Shown here: piece by piece, positions 45,887-55,209 of the stretch
Layout of the letters: every line of letters begins with the position of its first letter
Numbering within the stretch: position 1 is the first letter of the stretch
Source of the DNA: Candidatus Bealeia paramacronuclearis
Lineage (GTDB): Bacteria; Pseudomonadota; Alphaproteobacteria; UBA9655
Reading direction: 5' to 3'
DNA: 64,000 nucleotides
Assembly (NCBI RefSeq): GCF_035607555.1
Contig: NZ_JAVHWZ010000002.1
Coordinates: 248,001-312,000 of the forward strand
The notes under the pieces: generated by a model
The model's database searches: none
Seen by the model: the letters and a program-made list of their open reading frames with translations, nothing else
What the model was told of the DNA's origin: nothing
Position numbers and translations under genes: made by a program

Positions 45887-46309
45887 TTATTTTACAACGG
45901 GTTCATCACTTCTTTCTTTTACAAAAGGATCTTTCACGGCATTACCCAAAGCTGCGTCCATCATGTGAGCAGCAACAAAGTTGGAATATCCCGCCCAATT
46001 CGCAAATGGCATTGCAAAAATGCCCCCTTCAAGATGAGGAGCTGCACTAACGCCATAAAGATAAACAGATTTTCCGTCCATATCGATGGTCTTCCAAGCT
46101 TCCATGTTAGGAACCATCATATGAGATCCAACAACCCAATAGTTTCCATAAGGCGCCCACCAATAGTTTGCACCCTCATAAACATGTGGTGTTAACGCAA
46201 GCTCATATTCGCCCAACATGATCATTTTTGCAGCAGCAACTGCTTTAGCTTCAGGGGATACGCCCAAAATGGCAACGGCAGATACAGCCGCTAAAAGTAC
46301 ATTACGCAT
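45887..46309 (-). CDS. Exported protein of unknown function, Trp/Met/Ala-rich
   Basis: About 140 residues from the ATG at 46309 with a signal peptide (MRNVLLAAVSAVAILGVSPE, cleavage near AKA). The mature part is rich in Tyr, Trp, Met and Ala (ANYWWAPYGNYWVVGSHMM, GGIFAMPFANWAGYSNFV) with no cysteine. It is a stand-alone gene with its own terminator. No family recognised. Confidence 0.6.
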   Translation of the reverse strand: MRNVLLAAVSAVAILGVSPEAKAVAAAKMIMLGEYELALTPHVYEGANYWWAPYGNYWVVGSHMMVPNMEAWKTIDMDGKSVYLYGVSAAPHLEGGIFAMPFANWAGYSNFVAAHMMDAALGNAVKDPFVKERSDEPVVK

Positions 46310-46530
46310 AATTTTGCCTCCAGTATAAATTTGTTTGATGTTCATGTTTTTTTCATGTTTTTTCAGGCATTTTATCCTGACGAAAAGAACTATACCAGAA
46401 AATCCTTTCTAATTTAATAACAAAACATTTAAATTTAGAAAATTAAATGCCCTTAAAGGGCTCTCACCTTAGAGTCTCCCCAAAAACTTATATTATCATA
46501 AAGCTTGAATATTGACCTTAAAGAATTTAT

Positions 46531-46932
46531 ATGAATCATACGATATATAATTTTATAGGTGCTATCATTTCTAAAGCTGTTCCCAACCCGCAAGAACTCA
46601 AGGCTGAAATTCTGAAATTCTTAGAGGATCATAAAGCCCTTGATATTTTTACAATCGACATTAAAGACAGATCATCTTTTGCAGATTACCTCATTATTGC
46701 CTCAGGCACATCTCAGCGGCAAATCAGCTCGACTGCCGAGCTTTTGCGTCAGCATCTCAAAGAAATGGGTATCACCCCGATTTATATTGAAGGCGTTCCC
46801 CAATGTGATTGGGTCTTGATTGATGCAGGAGACATCATCGTGCATCTTTTTCGCCCTGAAGTGCGTGAGTTTTATAATATTGAGAAAATGTGGGATATTG
46901 TGGAGTCCCATTTAGAATCTCGAAATGCTTAA
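46531..46932 (+). CDS. rsfS: Ribosome silencing factor RsfS
   Basis: RsfS binds ribosomal protein uL14 and blocks 30S-50S joining when nutrients run low. The 133-residue protein has the family core: DIFTIDIKDRSSFADYLIIA, SGTSQRQISSTAELL, GVPQCDWVLIDAGDIIVHLF and PEVREFYNIEKMW. The first 20 residues are less conserved, so the true start may be internal. It is followed directly by rlmH, the classic pairing. Confidence 0.95.
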   Translation: MNHTIYNFIGAIISKAVPNPQELKAEILKFLEDHKALDIFTIDIKDRSSFADYLIIASGTSQRQISSTAELLRQHLKEMGITPIYIEGVPQCDWVLIDAGDIIVHLFRPEVREFYNIEKMWDIVESHLESRNA

Positions 46933-47391
46933 ATGCACATTACACTGATTGTTCTTGGAAAGCTCAAATCTGGCCCTTTCAAAGCGGCAATCGATGAATA
47001 TCAAAAACGACTTTCCTGGAGTTTGACACTAATTGAAATTGATGCGCGCTCAAAACTCCAAGGAGAGGCTTTGAAAGCATACGAAGCCCAAGAAATCCTT
47101 AAGTGTATTCCTGCCGCCTCGTTTGTAATTTCTCTGGATGAACGGGGCGAGAATCTCTCAAGTCCTGAATTTGCAACACTGTTTTCAGATATTCAAAATC
47201 ACCATCAAGGACGAGTCACTTGTATCATTGGCGGGGCCGATGGCCTTGATGCCGGTGTTCGAAAACTCAGTCAAAAAACAATCTCAATGGGAAAGCTGAC
47301 ATGGCCCCACATGCTTGCACGCGTTATGCTGTTTGAACAAATTTACCGCGCCCAACAAATCCTCAAAGGACACCCCTACCATCGAGAGTGA
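46933..47391 (+). CDS. rlmH: 23S rRNA pseudouridine-1915 N3-methyltransferase RlmH
   Basis: RlmH is a SPOUT methyltransferase that modifies helix 69 of 23S rRNA. The 152-residue protein has the family motifs FVISLDERGENLSSPEFA, CIIGGADGLDAGVR and the knot-forming tail KLTWPHMLARVMLFEQIYRA ending GHPYHRE. Its ATG follows the rsfS stop immediately, so the two are translated together. Confidence 0.96.
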   Translation: MHITLIVLGKLKSGPFKAAIDEYQKRLSWSLTLIEIDARSKLQGEALKAYEAQEILKCIPAASFVISLDERGENLSSPEFATLFSDIQNHHQGRVTCIIGGADGLDAGVRKLSQKTISMGKLTWPHMLARVMLFEQIYRAQQILKGHPYHRE

Positions 47392-47406
47392 GGCTTCCCT
47401 AAAAGC

Positions 47407-48231
47407 TTAATTTTCAACTTGATTTTCTTCATTCTCAAGCGTCATAGTGTCCTTCTTCGTCTCTTCTTCATCGGAATCCGTTGAATTCAGCTTTTTCTCG
47501 TCTTTCTCTTTGGACTCTGCTGGTTTTTCTGTTTCTTCCTCTTTGAGATTGGAAATTACGGGCTCCTCGATGATCACCGTAGGCTGCTGAACAACATTTT
47601 CAGGCTCTTGAACGATTGGAGCCGTCATCTCAGTCACGGTTGTGGTTTGAGGAAAATTTTCCGGCTCATGAACGGGATGAATGACTGGAACTTCTGGGAT
47701 ATTTGGAATTTCAGGTTCGATTACGATGGGCTGAGGCATTTGTGTTTCAACGCCAGACGATTTTGTTAAGGGCGTCTCAACAACAGTAGGGATCGTTGCA
47801 TTTTGAGATACGGGTTTGGACTGTGTTTTTTGTGGAGTCAGTTCAGACATCGTTGGAACAAAGACAGGTGTCACACGGTGCTGTGTATTATTAATGATCG
47901 TAATTTTTTCGGAATATACAGACTGTTTTGAATTCACATGGTTAATTTGAAGAGGAGCCTGTGTGGATCCGGAACGATAGGCTGCCGTGTTTTTATTTCC
48001 AGCACTTTTACCTTCTAATGCACGAGCTTTGCGGCGCTCCACATTTAATTTTTCTTCATGATATTCGAGATTTTCGATACATTGTGCCAATTGAGGACTG
48101 CCCCAAGCAAACCCATAATCCAAACACTGGTTGCGGTAATTGGCTAAAATTTCCTGTCGTGTTAAGGGGGGCTCCATCAGATTACAACCAGAAAGCAAAA
48201 GAAGTGGAGAGATAAACGCGAATTTTTTCAT
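47407..48231 (-). CDS. Lipoprotein with Pro/Glu/Thr-rich C-terminus
   Basis: The 274-residue protein has a lipoprotein signal (MKKFAFISPLLLLSGC). The N-terminal domain of about 85 residues is paralogous to the neighbour at 48257: PPLTRQEILANYRNQCLDYG and ENLEYHEEKLNVERRKARAL. After that comes a long Val/Pro/Glu/Thr-rich segment, ending in an acidic Lys/Glu tail. Such an extension could span the periplasm or be surface-exposed. Function unknown. It lies 25 bp downstream of its paralogue in the same direction. Confidence 0.7.
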   Translation of the reverse strand: MKKFAFISPLLLLSGCNLMEPPLTRQEILANYRNQCLDYGFAWGSPQLAQCIENLEYHEEKLNVERRKARALEGKSAGNKNTAAYRSGSTQAPLQINHVNSKQSVYSEKITIINNTQHRVTPVFVPTMSELTPQKTQSKPVSQNATIPTVVETPLTKSSGVETQMPQPIVIEPEIPNIPEVPVIHPVHEPENFPQTTTVTEMTAPIVQEPENVVQQPTVIIEEPVISNLKEEETEKPAESKEKDEKKLNSTDSDEEETKKDTMTLENEENQVEN

Positions 48232-48256
48232 TACACAACCTATACAATTAAAAGGT

Positions 48257-48541
48257 TTAAAACTTGGGATATCCTTGGGGCTTTAAATTACCAGCACGTT
48301 GTCTTTCCAAGAAAGTTTGATCCTCCAAAGCACGCGCTTTGCGTCTTTCGAGGGAGAGTTTTTCTTCTTTGTATTCTTGATCTTGAACGCACTTTGCAAA
48401 TTCTGGTGTACCCCATTCAAATCCATATTCCAAACATTTGTCCCGATAAATGGTCAAAAGTTCTTGGCGCGTTAAGGGTGGCCGAAAAAGATCACAACCT
48501 GATACCAGAAGTAAAGGAAGAAGCATTATAATTTTTTTCAT
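48257..48541 (-). CDS. Small lipoprotein, paralogue of the downstream lipoprotein
   Basis: The 94-residue protein has a lipobox (LLVSGC, Cys16). It has the same PPLTRQELLTIYRDKCLEYG and EYKEEKLSLERRKARALED blocks as the protein at 47407 but lacks the Pro/Glu-rich extension. Two conserved cysteines (DKC, FAKC) occur in both. This is a tandem duplication followed by extension or loss of one C-terminus. Function unknown. Confidence 0.72.
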   Translation of the reverse strand: MKKIIMLLPLLLVSGCDLFRPPLTRQELLTIYRDKCLEYGFEWGTPEFAKCVQDQEYKEEKLSLERRKARALEDQTFLERQRAGNLKPQGYPKF

Positions 48542-48563
48542 AAAAAAAACTCATCATCTATCT

Positions 48564-48637
48564 TGGAGCGGGTGAGGGGAATCGGACCCCCGTCTGAAGC
48601 TTGGGAAGCTCCTGCTCTACCATTGAGCTACACCCGC
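48564..48637 (-). tRNA. tRNA-Gly (anticodon CCC)
   Basis: On the minus strand the acceptor GCGGGTG pairs with CACCCGC. The anticodon loop TTCCCAA gives CCC. The T-loop is intact and TCCA ends the gene, as in E. coli tRNA-Gly(CCC). Confidence 0.95.
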
Positions 48638-48701
48638 AAATTCCTGCTTCTAGTTATAAGAAAAGCTGGAAAGCTCTGCAAGCGCTTTTTAAGAGAGAAA
48701 A

Positions 48702-49451
48702 TCACTCGGTCGAAGCCTCAATGATGCTCCAAAAATCATCAAGCTTGAGGCTTGCGCCGCCTACAAGAACGCCGTTCACATGGGGAAGGCTAAGAATATT
48801 TTTGGCGTTACTAGCTGTCACAGATCCCCCATAAAGGATGGGAATTACGCCACCACCAGAAAAGCGTTGAGAAAGTGTGTGCCGAATGGCTCCATGCATC
48901 CGTTCAATGTCTTCAAGAGTTGGCGTCAGGCCAGTTCCAATAGCCCACACAGGTTCATAGGCGATCAGAAGAAGTTCAGCCTTGGCGTCTGAGGGCAGTG
49001 AGTTTTCAATTTGGGAAATGACGGTAGCAATGGCTTTTCCCGAAGTACGCTCCTCCTTATTTTCACCAACACAAACGATGGTATGAAGCTTTTGAGTGAG
49101 AGCTGTCTTCACTTTGTTTTGTACTAAGGTATCGGATTCTAGGTGTCCATGGCGGCGTTCGCTATGCCCCAGAAGAACATAGTGAACACCCACATCCACG
49201 AGCTGTTGCGCGCACACATCCCCTGTAAAGGCTCCATGCTCTTTGTGATGACAATCTTGGGCCCCCAAAAGAATGGGCGTATTTTTAATGAGTGCATGCA
49301 CAAGATCGAGATAAGGGTGGGACGGACATAAGATAATGTATGGCAAAGGTCGATCAGCCTCCAATAGCTTTTGAGTAAATCCTTTGGCCAAACCCGTGGC
49401 TTCCGCCCGTGTTCCATTCATTTTCCAATTGCCGACAATATATTGTTGCAT
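48702..49451 (-). CDS. tpiA: Triosephosphate isomerase
   Basis: It interconverts glyceraldehyde-3-phosphate and dihydroxyacetone phosphate. The 249-residue protein has the substrate Lys in VGNWKMNG, the catalytic His in LLGHSERR, the catalytic Glu in LIAYEPVWAIGTG and the phosphate-binding ILYGGSV / GVLVGGASL loops. In many alphaproteobacteria tpiA sits beside secG-pyrG. Here it is about 25 kb away and transcribed alone. Confidence 0.97.
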   Translation of the reverse strand: MQQYIVGNWKMNGTRAEATGLAKGFTQKLLEADRPLPYIILCPSHPYLDLVHALIKNTPILLGAQDCHHKEHGAFTGDVCAQQLVDVGVHYVLLGHSERRHGHLESDTLVQNKVKTALTQKLHTIVCVGENKEERTSGKAIATVISQIENSLPSDAKAELLLIAYEPVWAIGTGLTPTLEDIERMHGAIRHTLSQRFSGGGVIPILYGGSVTASNAKNILSLPHVNGVLVGGASLKLDDFWSIIEASTE

Positions 49452-49525
49452 ATTTTTTAACTCTTTTTTAAGTGTCCCTATGTCTTACTTATAGGCTACA
49501 TTGCTAAAAAATCAACTGAGGTCAG

Positions 49526-51025
49526 ATGATTACGTTCAAAAAAATATCAACTGTTATTCTCATCCTTTTTCTGTTTTTTAGCTTTGACGTTTTTGCAACT
49601 TTGCCCGCCGTTTATTTCGTGCATCAACAAACAGGGCAAGAGAATAGCTGCCCTTATGTGAGCTGTCTAAATTTGAAAAAGATTCGAGAAAATCGATTTC
49701 AAAACCAAGGCACTTTAAACATGACGTCTGAGGAAAGTTTCCCCAAATGGAAGTCCTGCGCTGAGCTTTATTTTGGACTTTCAATCGCGGATCAAGTCTA
49801 TGTGGAGACTTTAAAAACTTCAAAATTTTTTCAAAATTGGCATAGTCTTATTCGCAAAGAAGGCATTCATGATTCTCAAGTTTTCACTTATTGGAGGCTG
49901 CCTTTAAAAATGTGTTCGATCTTGCCTCTGGGATCCGCCCAGTATCGTGGATTTTTTCCGACTCTTTTTCAAGATCGTAAAATCGCCCATCTTCCCCCTG
50001 TTCAACGACGTCATCCTATTTTTATCAAAAAAGAAATACATTACCTTTATAATCAAGGAACAAAAAAATTAAAGATTTCACATCTCCAGGAAGACACTTC
50101 CAAATATAAAAAATCAGACGGGCCTTTTGGGTCTAGCCAGACTTATCTTTCAACAACTTTGCCTTATCAAGATCAGGAAAGTCCTTTTCATGAGGTAGGG
50201 CTTTATAAACTCGTTCTTTTTACCTTGGGACTTCATCGCGACCATCGACCTTTTGAAGAAAAAGACTTGGAGTTTAAAGCCTCCCAAGATTTTAGGAATG
50301 CAATTAAGGCTAAAAAAGATCACCCTTGGGCCGGACTTGAAGGCCAAGATTTGCTTGAGTTTCATCTCTCGAATCTATTTCTTACAAACGAATCTCTCAA
50401 AAAACGGACGGAATCACTAATTGATTTTTATTTTACCCCTTGGAAAATTTACAACCAGTTGTCGGGGTTTTATGATCCCTCAGGAAAACCACTTTCCAAC
50501 AAGCATCTACCAGGAGATGAGCAAATGCTCGCCTATTATCTCAGTCTCACATTAAAGTACCTTTGGGCGGCAACACTCAGCGAAGACGCTTTGAGTGCAG
50601 TGATGCGAGAAGACAAAATGGGCTCCCGAGATTCAAATTGGTATCGTCGACTGCAAGATTGGGGGCTCGCGCCCAATCATAGAAATTTTCTGAAAGCTGC
50701 AATGAATTCAAATAGTTTTATGGGGCTTCATTTTGGAAAAGTAAGTATGACACATCCCCATCCGGAATCCTTTATGACTCTTTGGAAAGACATTCGAAAT
50801 GCGCTTCCAAAAAATCTGCCGTTAGAGCTCATTGCCTTTGCCAGTCATGCCTGTGTTTTGAGCTTTGATGAAAGCTTACAAAAAGAACAATTTAAAAATC
50901 ATGTTTATCCTGATGCTGCAAAACATCTGGGATTTATAGTTTTTGACTCCCTCTATGATAAAGAGTTTAAACCCATTTATCGCCTCCAAGGAAAAGACTC
51001 AGACAAAATGTTTGAGGAGAGGTAA
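49526..51025 (+). CDS. Large exported protein of unknown function
   Basis: The 499-residue protein has a signal peptide (ISTVILILFLFFSFDVFA) and a GAGGT ribosome-binding site. The mature protein is rich in aromatic and basic residues. It has an N-terminal Cys cluster (SCPYVSCLN, KSCAELYFGL) and a His-containing C-terminal half (LHRDHRPFEEKD, MTHPHPESFM). No membrane segments, no recognised enzyme motif. The following 252 bp to recN hold nothing I can identify. Confidence 0.55.
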   Translation: MITFKKISTVILILFLFFSFDVFATLPAVYFVHQQTGQENSCPYVSCLNLKKIRENRFQNQGTLNMTSEESFPKWKSCAELYFGLSIADQVYVETLKTSKFFQNWHSLIRKEGIHDSQVFTYWRLPLKMCSILPLGSAQYRGFFPTLFQDRKIAHLPPVQRRHPIFIKKEIHYLYNQGTKKLKISHLQEDTSKYKKSDGPFGSSQTYLSTTLPYQDQESPFHEVGLYKLVLFTLGLHRDHRPFEEKDLEFKASQDFRNAIKAKKDHPWAGLEGQDLLEFHLSNLFLTNESLKKRTESLIDFYFTPWKIYNQLSGFYDPSGKPLSNKHLPGDEQMLAYYLSLTLKYLWAATLSEDALSAVMREDKMGSRDSNWYRRLQDWGLAPNHRNFLKAAMNSNSFMGLHFGKVSMTHPHPESFMTLWKDIRNALPKNLPLELIAFASHACVLSFDESLQKEQFKNHVYPDAAKHLGFIVFDSLYDKEFKPIYRLQGKDSDKMFEER

Positions 51026-51277
51026 ATTAAATGTTTTTTCTTTTTCACATCTCAGACAAAAATCCATAAAAAATAGATTATAATTACAGCTCCAATTGAT
51101 TTTTGAATATCCTCTTGGCTTAATTTTTCTGATTGTTTTCCCGAGTAAAGAGACTACTGACACAAATTAATGATAACACCATTGATGAAAAATAGTCTTT
51201 TGCGTACCAATGGTATAAATTTTAAGCATTTTTCTAAATAAAATAACTTAAGCGCAAGGCCAATAAATTAAGGCTTT

Positions 51278-52933
51278 TCACCTCCCCAAAAGGCGCAGAG
51301 CTTGGGCACGGGCTTCTTCTGTGATATTGGCACCTGAAAGCATGCGGGCAACCTCCTCAATACGGTCCTGGGGCTCAAGCACAATTACATCTGTGCGGGG
51401 AGCCCCCTCTTCAATGATTTTGAAGACGTGGATGTGATGATCTCCTGAAGTCGCCACTTGGGGCGAATGAGTGATGGCCAAAATCTGAACACCTTTGGAA
51501 AGGGATTTTAAGCGCTTCCCCATAGCATCCGCAACGGCCCCACCTGTGCCTGTATCAATCTCATCAAAGATCATGGTCGGAATGGCCATTTTGTCCGAAA
51601 GCACGACTTTGAGCGCAAGCATCAAACGCGACAATTCTCCACCTGAAGCAATTTTTGCAAGGGGACCTGGAGCAGATCCCGGATTGGTTGCGACCACAAA
51701 AGAGATGGTATCGATCCCTCCCCTGCCCCACCGCTCTTCGGGGAGCGTTTCAAATTGGACTTCAAATTGCACGTGACCCAATTTCAAAGGTTCAAGTTCG
51801 GATTTTAATTGAATGGCTAAATTTTCGGCCGCCACCTTCCTTTTTTCTGAGAGTCGCATGGCCAATTTATAATAATGAGATTTGGCTTGATTTGAGGCTT
51901 TCTCAAGATCTTCCAGCCCCGCTTCACCTTGCGAAAGTCGTCCAAATTCTGCCTCCATCTCCTGGAACAAAACAGAAAGATTATCCGCCTCTACTTGGTG
52001 TTTTCGGGCCATTTGTCGCAAAGCATATAAACGCTCATCAATCTCTTGTAAAGATTGATGGTCATCCAAAACTTGCGTATGCAAATCTTGAACATCAAAG
52101 GCTGCACTCTGCACCAAATTTAACGCTTCATCCAATTGACTTAAAATGGGATTCACACGATCTGAAATATACTCTTCAATACGTGCCAGGGATTTGTGGG
52201 CTTGCCCCAAACGTGTTGTGATCTGATCCCCCAAAAGCGAACTCAGCGCCTCCTCGGTTGCATTCGCAATTTTGGATTGATGGGCCACTTGCTTGCGCTT
52301 TTCTAAAAGCGTAGACTCCTCATCAATTTTGGGAGAAAGCGCCCTTAAATCTTCAATAGAGACTTTTAAATAGGCTTCCCGCACTTGGGAATTTTGAAGG
52401 TTTGAAATGGCCTCATCTAGGGCTTTTTTGGCCTTTTGATAGTGGAAAAAAGAATCAGAAACTTGGGATAAATCATTTTCTGCTGCAGAAAATCGATCAA
52501 GGGCTTCAAGATGAGCGTTTGCATCGAGTAATCGATCAAATTGACCATGAATTTCAAGAAGCCGTCCACCCACATCGCGCAAAAAACTAAGGCTTACGGG
52601 AACATCATTAACAAAAGATTTACTACGTCCGTCCCGCCCGAGAATACGTTTAAGAAGAAGATTTCCGTCTTCAAAAGGAATCTCGTTTTCGCTCAAAATC
52701 CCAGAGATTTGATCTAAAGAGGACACTTTGAAAGTGGCAATGACTTGAGATTTTTCAGCACCCTGACGAATGAGATTTCCGTCCGCTCTCGCCCCCAAGG
52801 CCAGCCCCAAAGCATCAAGCAGAATCGACTTTCCCGCACCAGTTTCACCCGTTAAAACGGAAAGACCTTCCCCAAATTCGAGATCAAGTTTTTCAATCAG
52901 CACCACATCGCGAATAGATAGAGATTGCAACAT
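51278..52933 (-). CDS. recN: DNA repair protein RecN
   Basis: This SMC-like ATPase acts in double-strand break repair. The 551-residue protein has the Walker A motif GETGAGKSILLDALGLALG, a long central coiled coil, the signature SGGELSRLMLALKVVL, Walker B with TMIFDEIDTGTGG, and the ITHSPQVA switch region. The length is typical. It lies 20 bp downstream of bamD, as in many alphaproteobacteria. Confidence 0.96.
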   Translation of the reverse strand: MLQSLSIRDVVLIEKLDLEFGEGLSVLTGETGAGKSILLDALGLALGARADGNLIRQGAEKSQVIATFKVSSLDQISGILSENEIPFEDGNLLLKRILGRDGRSKSFVNDVPVSLSFLRDVGGRLLEIHGQFDRLLDANAHLEALDRFSAAENDLSQVSDSFFHYQKAKKALDEAISNLQNSQVREAYLKVSIEDLRALSPKIDEESTLLEKRKQVAHQSKIANATEEALSSLLGDQITTRLGQAHKSLARIEEYISDRVNPILSQLDEALNLVQSAAFDVQDLHTQVLDDHQSLQEIDERLYALRQMARKHQVEADNLSVLFQEMEAEFGRLSQGEAGLEDLEKASNQAKSHYYKLAMRLSEKRKVAAENLAIQLKSELEPLKLGHVQFEVQFETLPEERWGRGGIDTISFVVATNPGSAPGPLAKIASGGELSRLMLALKVVLSDKMAIPTMIFDEIDTGTGGAVADAMGKRLKSLSKGVQILAITHSPQVATSGDHHIHVFKIIEEGAPRTDVIVLEPQDRIEEVARMLSGANITEEARAQALRLLGR

Positions 52934-52953
52934 GGCTGGAAATCCCTCTCGTT

Positions 52954-53778
52954 TTAGAAGAATTTAATGCGGCGCAATTTATCGAGCCACGATCCCTCTT
53001 GTTGTTTAATCCAAAGTGGGCGCAAATCTTGGCCCTTCAAAAGCAAGAAAGTTTCTCCGTACCACTCATTGCCGGGGAAATTATGCCCCATCACGGCCGC
53101 AACCACTTGTGCTTCTTCGGTTAACCCCATAGCCAAATAACATTCAACCAAGCGATGCAAAGCCTCAGGCACATGGGTTGTGCGGGGATAGGCATCAATG
53201 ACGGCTTGAAAGCGATTAATGGCCGCCAAATAAAGCCCGCCATTCATATAAAAGCGTCCAATATCCATTTCTTTTCCGGCCAAATGATCATAGACCAAAT
53301 CGAGTTTCCATTTTGCGTCCCGCCCATATTTCGTCTCAGGGAAACGTTTGATCACTTCTTCAAAGGCTTTTAAAGACTCAAGCGTATTGGTTTGATCACG
53401 TTTGACGGAAAGAATTTCCTCATAATGACAAAGTGCACGCAAATAATACGCATAAGCAATATCTTTGTGTCCGGGGTGAAGCTCGACAAACGCATTAAGG
53501 GTTGCCAAAGCTTTATCAAATTCACGGTTAATATAACTAGAATACGCCGCCATCAATTGACCTCGCGTCGCCCATTCGGAATAAGGATGCTGACGTTCTA
53601 CTTCATCAAAAGCCTCAGAGGCTTTATCGTATTCCTCAGTTATGAGCTTTTTATAGCCTTCCTCATAAAGTTCGGTGGCCGGACGTTCCACATAGGGTTT
53701 TTCTTTAGGACTACACGCCCCCAAAAGAACAAAAGGAAGCAGAGCGATTGGTTTTAAAATTTGACGAGTGCGCAACAC
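52954..53778 (-). CDS. bamD: Outer-membrane assembly lipoprotein BamD
   Basis: BamD is the essential lipoprotein of the BAM complex that folds outer-membrane proteins. The 274-residue protein has a lipobox (LLGAC), a TPR-type fold with PATELYEEGYKKLITEEYDK, AFDEVERQHPYSEWATRGQL, FVELHPGHKDIAYAYYLRAL and FPETKYGRDAKWKLDLVYDH. The bamD-recN order supports the call. Confidence 0.95.
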   Translation of the reverse strand: MLRTRQILKPIALLPFVLLGACSPKEKPYVERPATELYEEGYKKLITEEYDKASEAFDEVERQHPYSEWATRGQLMAAYSSYINREFDKALATLNAFVELHPGHKDIAYAYYLRALCHYEEILSVKRDQTNTLESLKAFEEVIKRFPETKYGRDAKWKLDLVYDHLAGKEMDIGRFYMNGGLYLAAINRFQAVIDAYPRTTHVPEALHRLVECYLAMGLTEEAQVVAAVMGHNFPGNEWYGETFLLLKGQDLRPLWIKQQEGSWLDKLRRIKFF

Positions 53779-53932
53779 GAGAACCCCTAATACGTGATAT
53801 CAATTGATGGATTTGTTATACGCGGTTTATAGTCGTCCTGCAATGGGATGCGTTTTGGAAAATACAATTAAAAGCCCAAGGAGAAATAAATTGCACTGAC
53901 ACAACTCTCACCCTCTACCGCCATGAAGGCCG

Positions 53933-55153
53933 TTAAAGATTCGCTTCGATCTCCTCAACAGTCTCTTTGATTTTCTCAAGCGCAAAATCCACTTCCTCCT
54001 TTATAATTACAAGAGGTGGAGCCAAGCGTACAACTGTCTCGTGAGTTTCTTTGCTCAAAACACCTTTTTCTTCAAGCATTTCACAAACCCGCCGGGCAGA
54101 AACGAAATCAGGGTTAAACTCAAGACCCACCCACAGGCCACGTCCATGGACACTTTGAATTAACGGAGACCTTATTTTTTTCAACTCATCTTGAAGGTAT
54201 TTTCCCAAAACTCGTGAATTTTCTACAAGCCCTTCTTCAATAAGGACATCAATTGCCGTTGAGGCTACATGACATGCCAAGGGATTTCCACCAAATGTAG
54301 ATCCGTGAGAACCGGGCACCATATGTTTAAGAACATCACGATTGGAGAGAAACATCGAAATCGGAAGCAGCCCACCTCCCAAAGCTTTGCCTAAAATAAG
54401 ACCATCGGGATGGATGCTTTCGTGTTCAAATGCAAACATTTTACCTGTCCTCCCCAACCCAGATTGGACTTCATCCATAATCAGAAGGACGTTGTGCTTC
54501 GTGCAAATGTCGCGGACAGCTTTTAAATAACCTTCGGGAGGAACGATAATGCCCGCTTCACCTTGAATGGGCTCGACCAAAAAGGCACACGTGTTTTCTG
54601 TAATAGCCGCTTCAAAAGCGGCCGCATCACCAAAGGGAACGTGTTTGAATCCTGGCGTACAGGGGCCGAAATGTTCTTTATAAGAGGGCTCTGAAGAAAA
54701 GCTGATAATGGTTGTAGTGCGTCCATGAAAATTATTTTTGCACACAATAATTTCGGCTTGATTTGTGGGGATCCCTTTGGATCTATATCCCAATCTGCGA
54801 GACGCCTTAATGGCTGTTTCCACAGCTTCTGCGCCCGTATTCATGGGAAGCCCCATATCAAATTGGGCCAACTTACAAACTTTTTCTAATAAGGGCGCCA
54901 ATTGATCCGTATAAAATGCACGCGAAATCATAGCCAGCTTTTGAGCTTGTTCATTCAAAGCTTTTAAAAGACGGTCATGGCTGTGGCCATGGCTGACGGC
55001 AGAATAGGCCGACATCATATCAAGATATTTTCGTCCCTCAACATCCCACATCCAAACGCCTTTGGCCTTGGTGATCACAACGGGAATCGGGTGATAATTG
55101 GGCGCACAAACTTGAGATTCACGGAGGATGAAGTCTTCGGTAAGATTGGGCAT
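53933..55153 (-). CDS. Ornithine aminotransferase
   Basis: It transfers the delta-amino group of ornithine to 2-oxoglutarate. About 406 residues from the ATG at 55153, chosen for the GAGGTG ribosome-binding site. Class III aminotransferase motifs: LDMMSAYSAVSHGHSHDRLL, NTGAEAVETAIKASRRLGY, FHGRTTTIISFSS, the PLP aspartate in LLIMDEVQSGLGRTG and the PLP lysine in LILGKALGGG. The wording follows the RocD/OAT branch rather than ArgD. It may let the cell use host ornithine or arginine. Confidence 0.9.
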   Translation of the reverse strand: MPNLTEDFILRESQVCAPNYHPIPVVITKAKGVWMWDVEGRKYLDMMSAYSAVSHGHSHDRLLKALNEQAQKLAMISRAFYTDQLAPLLEKVCKLAQFDMGLPMNTGAEAVETAIKASRRLGYRSKGIPTNQAEIIVCKNNFHGRTTTIISFSSEPSYKEHFGPCTPGFKHVPFGDAAAFEAAITENTCAFLVEPIQGEAGIIVPPEGYLKAVRDICTKHNVLLIMDEVQSGLGRTGKMFAFEHESIHPDGLILGKALGGGLLPISMFLSNRDVLKHMVPGSHGSTFGGNPLACHVASTAIDVLIEEGLVENSRVLGKYLQDELKKIRSPLIQSVHGRGLWVGLEFNPDFVSARRVCEMLEEKGVLSKETHETVVRLAPPLVIIKEEVDFALEKIKETVEEIEANL

Positions 55154-55209
55154 ATTATCACCTCTTTTGTTGATGGGAAGATCCATGCCTCATTATCCAT
55201 CAAAGATAA

